Of a DNA stretch of 38,394 nucleotides, positions 1 through 7,773 are shown in pieces. The notes below the pieces were generated by a model. The model had not been told where the DNA came from, did not search any database, and saw only the letters and a list, made by a program, of their open reading frames with translations. The position numbers and the translations under genes were made by a program. Source of the DNA: Gemmataceae bacterium (lineage in GTDB: Bacteria > Planctomycetota > Planctomycetia > Gemmatales > Gemmataceae). The stretch lies in the NCBI GenBank assembly GCA_003136315.1, contig PLDW01000301.1, positions 1 through 38,394 on the forward strand, in the 5' to 3' direction. Each line of letters starts with the position of its first letter. Within the stretch, counting starts at the first letter, position 1.

Positions 1-374
1 CCAGAATTCGCCAGAGTCCAGATGGTGGCAGAAGCGGACTGCGGCAAGGGCGGCTTGGTAGACCAACCATGTGTGGTCCTTGTCGGAGTGGTTGACCTAC
101 CCCCCCAGGCCCAGACAACTCGAGTATGTCACCACCGATTACCCAACCCCACTCGAATCGGCAATAGGAAACATGAACAGCCCCAGCCATTGAACCATGC
201 GGCCGCTGGGATCGCTTCATCCCGTCTTGATTCCCCGACATCTCAGCCTATAGTCCGCTTTCTATTCGCACCCACGATTTCTGGTCATGCGGCCCAAGCG
301 AGGCCGATCGGCCGAAGACACCCTGCGCCGTGGCCCACCGGGGCGGTGGTGGGACACGCGAGGTCGGAGGCGAC
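1..374. other. Left-edge stretch without a confident gene
   Basis: No reading frame here has a convincing start, ribosome binding site or recognisable product. On the minus strand, positions 1 to about 97 are open without a start codon and have gene-like codon choice (for example HHLDSGEFW at the edge). They could be the end of a fragment that lies mostly outside the window, but I cannot name it. The last 20 bases hold the ribosome binding site of the next gene. Confidence 0.4.
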
Positions 375-3143
375 GTGGTCAGGCGTAGGCTGTCAATCCG
401 TCTGGTGGCGTGCGCTGCGGCCCTGGTCGCGAGCCCATTGTCGGCCTTCGCCCAGCCGGCCACCCCGGTGACCGGCCTTCCGTTGACAGATGCCGAGCGC
501 AGCCGCACACTCCCGACCGATGGCCTCATGGATCCGCCTCCTGCGATTCCACCGCGCAGCTCGTATCAACGGCCGATGGATCCCTCAACGGGTACTCCCA
601 ACCCGCCCAACCCACTCGATTTGACTCTTCCCGAAGGAACAGTGATCCCACTCCCCAGCAATGGTGGCGGCCGGACTTTTTCGGTCGCGCCACGGTACGG
701 TCGCCTGGGCAACTCCATCAACGAGAAACTCCCCGACGACTCGAAGCGGGCCGTCTATGTTGGGGGAGTGATCATCTTCGTCGGGGGGTCTGGGAAACAA
801 CCGGCGACCGAGTTTGCCGCCGACAGCGCGGTGATCTGGCAGACCCCGCCTGACAACACTGCTAACAACAATCCGCCAGGTGCGGTCGCGGTGAGTGACG
901 ATCAAAAGGACAAGGTGGAGGTCTTCCTCTCCGGAAATGTGATCATCCGGACGACCTCCACACTCGCGGGCCAAGGGGCCACACAGACACTCCGGGCCGA
1001 TCAGGTCTACTACGATGTGACCAAAAATCGGGCGATCGCTCTGTCGGCCAATTTGGAGATTAATTCTGGCAAGATTCCGGACGGGGTCTACATCAGCGGA
1101 AAGGAGATCCGACGGTTGGGCGAGCTCGATTGGGAGATTCTCAGCGCGTCGACATACTCAAGCAAATTACCTGCCGACCCCGGTCTCAGCGTCGACTCGC
1201 CGCGGATCAGTCTCCAGGAGGTGCCGGGTCCGCGGCGAAACGTCTTCGGCTTGCCTTATCACACGTTCGACGGCAAGACGATCGATTCGGGTGACCGTAT
1301 CATGACCCTCCGCAACGGTGTCACCTGGCTGGGCGGGGTTCCGGTTTTCTACACCCCGTACTACCGCGCTGACGCGAACGAGCCACTCGGCCCTCTCCAG
1401 GGCTTTTCGGGTGGGACAGACCGGATCTTCGGGTCTCAGTTCTACACCACCTGGGATATGTACAAGCTGCTGGCCCTCTCGCCCCCGCAAGGCGATACGT
1501 GGCGACTCCACCTGGACTACCTGTCCTACCGGGGACCAGCGGCCGGGACAGATTTCACTTACGTCATCCCAAACCACAATCTGCCGGATTTCCCGAGCGC
1601 GGTACTCCCGCCCGACGGAAAGGGGTTCATTCGCTTATACGGAATTGACGACCACGGCCCAGATGTAATCGGGGGCAATCGAGGTCCGGAACCGGACCAC
1701 CCCGAAGACCGGGGCCGGTTCCAGTGGCAGCATCAGCAAGAGATCCTGGAAGGGTTGTACTTTCAGGGCCAGATTGCCTACTTGAGCGACAAGAACTTCC
1801 TCGAGCAATATTACAAGAACGAGATGGATACCGGCCCAAACCAGGAGACATTCCTGTATGCGACCTACCAGAGACAGAATCTCTGGGCGAGTGGGTTAGT
1901 CATGCCCAAGCTCGGGCGAGACTGGGAGACCCAAACCGAGTGGTTCCCCAAGGTTGATGGGGCTGTGGTCGGCCAATCGCTGGGTGACTACGTCCTTTAC
2001 AACGCTCGGGGGGACATCTCCTACGCGCAGCTCAGGCCGCCTACAGTCAACCCTGGCGCAGTCCTGCCGACTGAAAAGTACGCGGACACAGGGCGGCTCG
2101 ACTTCCGACAGGAGCTCAGTGTTCCCTTCGCGCTTGGGCCTGTGAAATTGTCCCCCTACGGGGTTCTCGATCTAACCGACTATACTGCGGATTTCGACGG
2201 CACCAATGCAGCCCGGGTCTATGGGGCCGGCGGGCTGCGGGGTAGTGTCCCGCTCTCCCATCTTTACGATGGGGTCACGAGCGAACTTTTTAATGTAAGC
2301 GACCTGTACCACAAGGTTGTGATCGGGGCAAATTATTACTATGCTAGAACAAATATTCAGTATTCTCAGCTTCCGCAACTCGATCAACTAAACGACGATA
2401 ATATCAATAGAACTTATAATAATATTGTCCCATATCAGACTCAGTTTGTAAATGGCCCGGCCGGTGTCGCCCTGGCCACGTCACCGCTGTTCAACTACCA
2501 GCAGTACGCAATTCGCCGGTTAGTGGACAACGAGATTGACACTCTTGGCGATGTCGAAGTGATTCAGGGGGATATCCGCCAGCGGCTCCAGACCAAGCGG
2601 GGCTACCCAGGGATGGAACACACCGTAGACCTCCTGACCCTGGACGTGTCCGCCTCGTACTTTCCGAATGCCGCCAGGGACAATTATGGAAAGCCATTCG
2701 GATTCATCGAGTATAACGGACAGTGGAATCCCGGGGATCGCGTTTCGGTCCTTTCGAGTGGTTGGTTCGACCCCTTCCAGTATGGAGCCAGTTACTGGAA
2801 CCTGGGGGTATCTGTCGACCGCCCTGACCGGACGAGCTTCTACCTCGGGTACCGTCAGACCGATCCGCTCAATAGTAAAGAGGTGACGGCCTCGATCGGG
2901 TATCAATTAAGTCGACGATACTATATGAATATTGGATCAAGCTATGACTTCGGTATCCAATCCGCCCTGAGTAACTCACTGACTCTGACCCGGACCGGCT
3001 CCGACTTGACAGTATCCATAGGTTTCACCTACAACGCACTGGTAAACAACTTCGGGTTCCAGTTCTTGATCATCCCGAACATCATCCAGGCACTCTCACC
3101 CGGTAAGTTCGGCGGCATCACACCGGGTATGCTGGGCCGGTGA
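375..3143 (+). CDS. LptD/OstA-like outer-membrane beta-barrel protein
   Basis: Likely outer-membrane protein related to LptD, which inserts lipopolysaccharide into the outer leaflet. I chose the GTG at 375: GGAGG lies just upstream and the product then begins with a clean signal peptide (VRRRLSIRLVACAAALVASP, cleavage near AFA-Q). The frame is open further upstream to an ATG at 330, but that would put 15 Gly/Arg-rich residues before the signal. A Pro-rich linker (about residues 50-90) is followed by an OstA-like part (about 115-260) with alternating short strands (VEVFLSGNVIIRTTS, LRADQVYYDV). Then comes the LptD-like junction GGVPVFYTPYYRAD and a long barrel-like region rich in Tyr, Asn and alternating hydrophobics. 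At 922 residues it is longer than typical proteobacterial LptD. No other lpt gene is nearby. A different large barrel protein remains possible. Confidence 0.62.
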   Translation: MVRRRLSIRLVACAAALVASPLSAFAQPATPVTGLPLTDAERSRTLPTDGLMDPPPAIPPRSSYQRPMDPSTGTPNPPNPLDLTLPEGTVIPLPSNGGGRTFSVAPRYGRLGNSINEKLPDDSKRAVYVGGVIIFVGGSGKQPATEFAADSAVIWQTPPDNTANNNPPGAVAVSDDQKDKVEVFLSGNVIIRTTSTLAGQGATQTLRADQVYYDVTKNRAIALSANLEINSGKIPDGVYISGKEIRRLGELDWEILSASTYSSKLPADPGLSVDSPRISLQEVPGPRRNVFGLPYHTFDGKTIDSGDRIMTLRNGVTWLGGVPVFYTPYYRADANEPLGPLQGFSGGTDRIFGSQFYTTWDMYKLLALSPPQGDTWRLHLDYLSYRGPAAGTDFTYVIPNHNLPDFPSAVLPPDGKGFIRLYGIDDHGPDVIGGNRGPEPDHPEDRGRFQWQHQQEILEGLYFQGQIAYLSDKNFLEQYYKNEMDTGPNQETFLYATYQRQNLWASGLVMPKLGRDWETQTEWFPKVDGAVVGQSLGDYVLYNARGDISYAQLRPPTVNPGAVLPTEKYADTGRLDFRQELSVPFALGPVKLSPYGVLDLTDYTADFDGTNAARVYGAGGLRGSVPLSHLYDGVTSELFNVSDLYHKVVIGANYYYARTNIQYSQLPQLDQLNDDNINRTYNNIVPYQTQFVNGPAGVALATSPLFNYQQYAIRRLVDNEIDTLGDVEVIQGDIRQRLQTKRGYPGMEHTVDLLTLDVSASYFPNAARDNYGKPFGFIEYNGQWNPGDRVSVLSSGWFDPFQYGASYWNLGVSVDRPDRTSFYLGYRQTDPLNSKEVTASIGYQLSRRYYMNIGSSYDFGIQSALSNSLTLTRTGSDLTVSIGFTYNALVNNFGFQFLIIPNIIQALSPGKFGGITPGMLGR

Positions 3144-3235
3144 TAATCTGCAGACCATGAATGACCCGACACACGAGTTGGTTTTCAGGTTCCCTTGTGA
3201 CTGTGCCTCGTGATCCTGTTTGAACTGAGGTCGTC

Positions 3236-3676
3236 ATGGCCCCTGACTGGTGGAAGCCAAAAGCGGACGACGGGCCACCGCCAAAAAAATCGGCCCGACG
3301 ATGGCGTGATAAATTCAAGGAGGCGTTCAGGGGTGTTAAACTTGGTGTCCGTGGTCATTCCAGTTTCAGTGTCCACTTCTTCTTCACTGCACTCGTTGTC
3401 GCTGCAGCTCTGGTACTCGGACTAGGCTGGACGGAGTGGTGTCTGATTCTGCTATGCGTTGGAGCAGTGATCACCTCCGAACTCTTCAACAGCGCCATCG
3501 AAACCCTCTTCCACGGCTTGGACCCGGAGAGCAAATCGCGTATCCACGGTTGCCTGGATATCGCTGCGGGGGCGGTCTTGGTCGCGAGCCTCACGGCCGC
3601 TCTGGTCGGCACCCTTGTCTTCCTCCGCAAACTCTTGATCCTCTTCCACTTCATCCACGAGCCAAATCAGTGGTGA
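3236..3676 (+). CDS. DgkA-family diacylglycerol/undecaprenol kinase
   Basis: Small integral membrane lipid kinase that phosphorylates diacylglycerol or undecaprenol, feeding lipid recycling for cell-wall or glycan synthesis. GAGG precedes the ATG. The 146 residues fit the family with a charged N-terminal extension (residues 1-35). Three hydrophobic segments lie at about 44-66, 68-85 and 108-132. The family signature ExxNxxIE is present as SELFNSAIE (E82, N85, E89), followed by the AAGAVL motif at 110-115. The Lys-Asp usual just before AAGAVL is Leu-Asp here (L107, D108), which may be a subgroup trait or may affect activity. The gene follows the LptD-like gene by 92 bases on the same strand, so an envelope operon is plausible. 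Family assignment is confident; the substrate is not. Confidence 0.85.
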   Translation: MAPDWWKPKADDGPPPKKSARRWRDKFKEAFRGVKLGVRGHSSFSVHFFFTALVVAAALVLGLGWTEWCLILLCVGAVITSELFNSAIETLFHGLDPESKSRIHGCLDIAAGAVLVASLTAALVGTLVFLRKLLILFHFIHEPNQW

Positions 3677-3681
3677 TTCAC

Positions 3682-3791
3682 AATGGCCCGCAGATGGCAC
3701 AGACTTCTACGCAGATCAAAGTTTGATTAAAACAGATCTACTTATATCTAGATTTTATCTGCGTCGAAGTTTGCGTCATCTGCGGGCCATT
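3682..3791. repeat. Palindromic intergenic repeat, family A copy 1
   Basis: Two arms of 35 bases (3682-3716 and 3757-3791) are inverted copies with a few mismatches; both carry AATGGCCCGCAGATG and ACGCAGAT. The spacer of about 40 bases is AT-rich. It lies between the convergent ends of the lipid kinase gene (+) and the porin gene (-), so the transcript on either strand would fold into a long hairpin. A better-preserved copy lies at 15283-15438. Confidence 0.9.
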
Positions 3792-3855
3792 TCTTCTCGG
3801 CCTTCACCCTCCCCACTCGATTCGCTCTACCTGATCGCCCAGGCAGTACCCCGGA

Positions 3856-5535
3856 TCAGAACGTCCACTGAAGTCCGAAGTTGATTCCCTGCGCCCAGAA
3901 GTCCGTCGTGTTGAACTGCGGGGCTGGACGAGGAGTACCGCTCAGAACCGCAGGAGGATTCGCGAGGAAGTTCGGGATCCGCGAAGCATCAACATAAGGA
4001 TCAATCACATTTGCTGGCCGCAGGACGTTGCTCAGGTACAGGAAATTGTACCCGGCAAACACACGTAGGTGGGGCGTGATGTGATAGCCGATGTTGAGCC
4101 CGATTTCCGGCATGACTGCAAATCGACTCTGATCGTAATGGCCAATATTCGCTCCGGGTAGGGCAAGTAACCCGCCCTGGTACTGCGCCACCGTACCATT
4201 CGCGAACGTCTGGGCCTGTCCGCCAGAGATTTGGGCCGTTTCGAACACAGTTCCAAAGGCGATTGTCCCACGTGCGTTGAGGAACCATCGGCCCTCCCGA
4301 ATCTCCCCAGTGAGCCCGAGCTGACCCCCCTGGAAGTTGTTCGTTGTCTTGAACAGGTCGGTGGCCGTTGCAAATGGCGCTCGCCCAGCAGCGATGAGCG
4401 GGGAAGAGGGGACCAGGGTTCCCGACTCAGTGATCGAGAGTTTCTCATCGAATTCCATGAACCGATAGCCGACGAGCCCATCCAGACGGAAACAGCCATC
4501 CCCCAGGAGATACCGACGGTAATTGACTTCCCCTCCCCACAGGGAGTTCCGGAGGTTCACCGCGATCGACCCGAAGGATCGCCCTGGAGCGCCAATCACG
4601 TCGGTCAGTGGTCCGACAGGTTGGTTGACGTTGAAAAATGGCCGACCGAGAACCGGGAACTCGATGGAGTTCGCGTTGAACTCGGTCCCGTTACTACCGA
4701 GGAAGAACACCCGAGCGTCAATTCCTCGTCGCTCGTCGTCGGAGAACCACCAACCACCACCGAATCTGCCGCCACTGTGGAGGGTCTGGCCAAATGATCC
4801 GGCCAGAATCGGGGTCGGTGTGGTCACCGGATCGGTGACACTGGCGGGGATCGGGCCAGTCGCCGCCAGCACAGGGAGTTGTGTACTTTTGGTCCACCAC
4901 AGGAGATACTCGCCACTAACCCACGCCCGATCCGACCCACAGCCGAGGAGCCGATTCATGGCGGGGAATCGCGGTGGCAGAGTCGACGGCAAGTCACCCG
5001 CAAGCGGCGGTACGATGGCTGGTTGCGGGCACTCCCCCACGCAGTCCCCGGGTCCAACGGATGGGAGAACCGGAACGTTTGGCGTGACGATCGGAGCACC
5101 CACCACGGCTCCGGGAGTCCCTGGGGTCAGGGTGGGAGATCCACCCGTCGCTGGATCCCGGATCATGGTCACAGTCGGAGTCCCCACCACCATAGGCGGT
5201 GTCCCCATTGGTCCCGGACGAGTCACCGATGGCGAGACGGACGGTACCTGGGAGCCCACAGGGTACGGGCCAATACCCGAACCCACCGGGAGACTGAATG
5301 GAGCAGGTGGGCTGCCGACCTGACCACGAGCAACGATTGAGGTCTGGATGACCCCAGAGTTAGGGGTGTCGGGTGACGCGATGGGGCGACCCAGGCGAGC
5401 AGCGCGAGTGATGGGTGCCGACTGGGGAAGTGGCTCCGAAGCGCGAATGGCCGAGCCAGGAGCATCCTGGGCTGTTGCTGGGCGTACAAATACCCCAAAC
5501 GCAATCCCCAGCCCGCAAAGCAGAATGCGGCGCAT
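3856..5535 (-). CDS. BBP7-type planctomycete beta-barrel porin
   Basis: Probable outer-membrane porin of the planctomycete beta-barrel family BBP7. AGGAGG stands nine bases before the ATG. A signal peptide (residues 1-22, cleavage near ATA-QD) leads to a Pro/Gly/Val-rich linker (about 60-170) with repeated PGTP and VGTP phrases and two Cys. The barrel begins with the family hallmark WVSGEYLLWWTKSTQLP (near residue 205). It continues through GWWFSDDERRGIDARVFFLG, EVNYRRYLL and LDGLVGYRF, and ends in an aromatic residue (GINFGLQWTF), as expected for BAM-inserted barrels. The gene is convergent with the lipid kinase gene and is separated from it by a palindromic repeat. Solute specificity cannot be judged. 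Confidence 0.88.
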   Translation of the reverse strand: MRRILLCGLGIAFGVFVRPATAQDAPGSAIRASEPLPQSAPITRAARLGRPIASPDTPNSGVIQTSIVARGQVGSPPAPFSLPVGSGIGPYPVGSQVPSVSPSVTRPGPMGTPPMVVGTPTVTMIRDPATGGSPTLTPGTPGAVVGAPIVTPNVPVLPSVGPGDCVGECPQPAIVPPLAGDLPSTLPPRFPAMNRLLGCGSDRAWVSGEYLLWWTKSTQLPVLAATGPIPASVTDPVTTPTPILAGSFGQTLHSGGRFGGGWWFSDDERRGIDARVFFLGSNGTEFNANSIEFPVLGRPFFNVNQPVGPLTDVIGAPGRSFGSIAVNLRNSLWGGEVNYRRYLLGDGCFRLDGLVGYRFMEFDEKLSITESGTLVPSSPLIAAGRAPFATATDLFKTTNNFQGGQLGLTGEIREGRWFLNARGTIAFGTVFETAQISGGQAQTFANGTVAQYQGGLLALPGANIGHYDQSRFAVMPEIGLNIGYHITPHLRVFAGYNFLYLSNVLRPANVIDPYVDASRIPNFLANPPAVLSGTPRPAPQFNTTDFWAQGINFGLQWTF

Positions 5536-5913
5536 GGTTTGGTCCTCCTGACCCGCCTATCGAACCAGTCTGGGATCCGTGCGGGCATCCTCCCACTCGG
5601 ACCGCCGGCCGCGATTCATCCGTAGCCGGCCACAACACGTCACGTCTGAGTTAACTTTCGGCCTGAGCAGCACCCTAACCTCGTCCCCCAGCCCACCCTG
5701 GAGAGGTGTTTTTACCTCGCCTGCCTCTCCCATCCGCGTTCCCTGCCTTCCGGGCGTCATCCTGAGACCCGGTGCTTTCCACACGACCCGGTTACCAGGC
5801 AAAGATGGGCGATCCGGAGAACCGGCAGGAAATGCTGAAGCTGTGGGATCAGCGGAGTCGAAACGATATGCAGAATCCGCATTCACCCGGGCAAACCGGG
5901 TCTGGAGGGCACG
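5536..5913. promoter_or_regulatory. Divergent intergenic region between porin and PEP-CTERM gene
   Basis: This gap must hold promoters for the porin gene (-) and the proline-rich PEP-CTERM gene (+). I found no sigma-54 type site here, unlike upstream of the second PEP-CTERM gene, and no clear -35/-10 pair. A short inverted repeat ACCCGGGCAAACCGGGT lies at about 5885-5901, immediately before the ribosome binding site of the + gene. The open frames in this gap look like chance frames. Confidence 0.4.
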
Positions 5914-6300
5914 ATGTCAACCCGTCGCAGATGGAAGAAGTTGGTGCCGGCAGCGACTCTGACGGCAGTGAGTTTCACAATGACGGGCCAGGCCGCCTAC
6001 GGGCTATTCCCACCAATTTGGCCGGTAACTGTACCGCCCACAGTCGTCTCGCCTCCGCCAAGCTCTCCGCCCGTCATCGTCGTGCCGCCGGTTCCGCCGC
6101 CGCCGTTCGTGCCACCGCCCCCCCCGATTCTCAGCCCGCCAGTGTCTCCGCCGCCAATATACTCCCCGCCCCCCACGCAGTGTCATACGCCGAACATGGT
6201 GCCGGAGCCTTCCAGCCTCGTGGCGGGACTGGCCGGACTGGCGACCGCAGCCGGATGGGCCGCACGGCGGAGAAAGCCGTCCGCCCCTGCAGCGGAATAA
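5914..6300 (+). CDS. Proline-rich PEP-CTERM sorting-domain protein
   Basis: Short exported protein (128 residues) with a canonical PEP-CTERM tail. GGAGGG precedes the ATG by five bases. Residues 1-29 form a signal peptide (RRRWKKLVPAATLTAV, cleavage near AYG). Residues 32-88 are almost only Pro, Val and Ser (for example VPPVPPPPFVPPPPP), a rigid extended stalk. The tail reads VPEPSSLVAGLAGLATAAGW followed by the basic cluster ARRRK: PEP motif, transmembrane helix, then Arg-rich end, the signal recognised by exosortases. The product is probably a surface or extracellular-matrix protein. No exosortase gene is in the window. The convergent neighbour is a PEP-CTERM-locus type deacetylase, which supports the assignment. 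Confidence 0.88.
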   Translation: MSTRRRWKKLVPAATLTAVSFTMTGQAAYGLFPPIWPVTVPPTVVSPPPSSPPVIVVPPVPPPPFVPPPPPILSPPVSPPPIYSPPPTQCHTPNMVPEPSSLVAGLAGLATAAGWAARRRKPSAPAAE

Positions 6301-6334
6301 CAGGAAAGGGAGTACATGAGGTGTTTGGTGGGGC

Positions 6335-7246
6335 TCATTCAGGTTGGACCACCGAGAACCTGGGGAGTGGAACTCCCGATCCTCGGATCTCGCGAACCAC
6401 ATCAATCGCCCGCCGGAAAGGATAGGCCGCAAGAAGTTGAGAGAGCCGGGCCGTGGTTCTGCTGATCCCGACATAGGTCCGCAACCCTGCGAGTCGACCC
6501 AGAGGGAGCCGCGCCTGCTCGGGGTCAAACTCCCAGGGGTGGAAGTAGAGCATCCCGACTGCTGGTGGCACCGCAGTGAAGGTTTGCCGCAGCCCCGCGC
6601 GCATGATCGCCAGCGGGAAGAGGCGGAAGTATCCACCCCCAGCGACCGGGAGATTCATCCCACCAATCTGATAAGTCAAAAGCGGGAGTTCGACAATCTC
6701 CCGCTCCCGACCGATGGCCAGAAAAGGCCCTCGCGGAGCGTCCGGAATCCCATACCGGTCGTGCCGAACGGGGAAGACGGAAGTATCATACTCGAAACCA
6801 CATTCGGCCAGCACGTCAACCGCCCAGCCGGTCACCCGAACCAAGCTAAATGTGGGAGCACGGAACCCGTAGACACGGCTTCCGATTGCCTGTTCGAGGG
6901 CGTCCTTGCTTTTGACCAGGTCTTCGCGAAATCCGGTTGGATCGAAGCGATGGATGCGACGGTGATCCCAACTGTGTGAACCAATCTCGTGCCCGGCATC
7001 GTGGATCGTCCGGACAAGCGCGAGATGCGTGTGTGCGATCTCGCCGACAACGTAAAACGTTGCGCTCACCCCTGCCGTCGCCAGCTGTTCGAGGAGTCGG
7101 TGCGTCGTCGCTTCCATCCGGCGGCCATACTCCTCCTTCACGTTTGAGGGAACATCCAACCCCGCTGCCGCCTCGATCCGGTGGTGTTCTTCGACATCGA
7201 AACTGACGATAAAAGACGCAGGTCGCGATGGAATATGTGTCGCCAC
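6335..7246 (-). CDS. Polysaccharide deacetylase, PEP-CTERM-locus (XrtA-associated) type
   Basis: Carbohydrate esterase family 4 fold (NodB homology) that removes acetyl groups from an N-acetylated polysaccharide. The motifs match the subfamily found in exosortase loci (TIGR03006 type): catalytic Asp in FDVEEHH (D17), metal-binding SHSWDH (H91, H95), FRAPTFS (R129), a GGGYFRL segment and FHPWEFDP (H236). The more common form of motif 1 is DVEDYF. No signal peptide is evident, as is usual for this subgroup. At 303 residues the length is close to the family norm. It ends 34 bases from the convergent PEP-CTERM gene and lies between two PEP-CTERM genes. This suggests a role in the exopolysaccharide that accompanies PEP-CTERM proteins; that role is inferred. 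Confidence 0.88.
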   Translation of the reverse strand: MATHIPSRPASFIVSFDVEEHHRIEAAAGLDVPSNVKEEYGRRMEATTHRLLEQLATAGVSATFYVVGEIAHTHLALVRTIHDAGHEIGSHSWDHRRIHRFDPTGFREDLVKSKDALEQAIGSRVYGFRAPTFSLVRVTGWAVDVLAECGFEYDTSVFPVRHDRYGIPDAPRGPFLAIGREREIVELPLLTYQIGGMNLPVAGGGYFRLFPLAIMRAGLRQTFTAVPPAVGMLYFHPWEFDPEQARLPLGRLAGLRTYVGISRTTARLSQLLAAYPFRRAIDVVREIRGSGVPLPRFSVVQPE

Positions 7247-7773
7247 GTGCTCGTATCCTGGGCCGGTTAGACGGGCCTACTTCGGGGGAAGTGTAGGACA
7301 AAATCACCCTTGGGCCTGGTTTCAGGACTGGGTGCGTGTTAACTTTTCACAACAGAGATGTTACGTAGTCGATTCATGCTCTGGCATACCGGTTCATGGA
7401 GGGCGGATGATCCGAACCAAGAGGTCGTCCGCAACAGCTTATTTTCGTGGAGGTTAGAGTCAGGAAAATTCATGCGACCCGCATATCCTGATTTGGCACC
7501 TCCCTTGCTGAGTAGGCTTTCGGAACACGCTGGAATCGAGTTGACAGAGGGAGTGCTGACTCGCTTTGCTAACTCTGGAGCCTGTGGGCCTCCCCACTTC
7601 GCGAGCTGACCTGACCGAGCCCCTTACTCGGCCAGGTGGATGGTCTAAGTCCACTGGGACCAACTGTCTTCGGCTCGCGACCTGAAGTCGAGACTGGCAA
7701 ATAGGCCTGGCTTGACGGCTGGTCGGGGTGTATAACCGAACATTACCAAACCGAGTCGAGGAGCTTTCCCGTC
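7247..7773. promoter_or_regulatory. Long upstream region of the second PEP-CTERM gene
   Basis: This gap lies between the divergent deacetylase (-) and PEP-CTERM-like (+) genes. It contains a full sigma-54 type site at 7493-7509, described separately. If that site is used, the leader of the downstream mRNA would be roughly 250 bases. Just upstream of it is a small palindrome, ATGCG-ACC-CGCAT (about 7471-7483). An 83-codon open frame (7358-7609) has no ribosome binding site and looks like a chance frame. Confidence 0.5.
7493..7509 (+). promoter_or_regulatory. Sigma-54 (RpoN) -24/-12 promoter, perfect consensus match
   Basis: The bases read TTGGCAC, five bases, TTGCT, which matches the sigma-54 consensus TGGCAC-N5-TTGCW at every conserved position, with the invariant GG and GC ten bases apart. 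It points toward the PEP-CTERM-like gene at 7774. Scanning other TGGCAC words in the window by eye found no second match. In other bacteria PEP-CTERM genes are known to be driven by RpoN with the PrsK/PrsR two-component system, so the position makes biological sense. Confidence 0.65.

Noticed and set aside
22-471. 149-codon frame at the left edge
   Set aside because: It overlaps the signal-peptide region of the LptD-like gene in another frame and has no coding signature.
5772-6425. 217-codon plus-strand frame overlapping the PEP-CTERM gene
   Set aside because: The competing frame at 5914 has a ribosome binding site, signal peptide and canonical sorting tail; this one has none.
7711-7735. TTGACG and TATAAC as a -35/-10 promoter before the PEP-CTERM-like gene
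   Set aside because: Only 13 bases separate the two words, too short for a sigma-70 type promoter.
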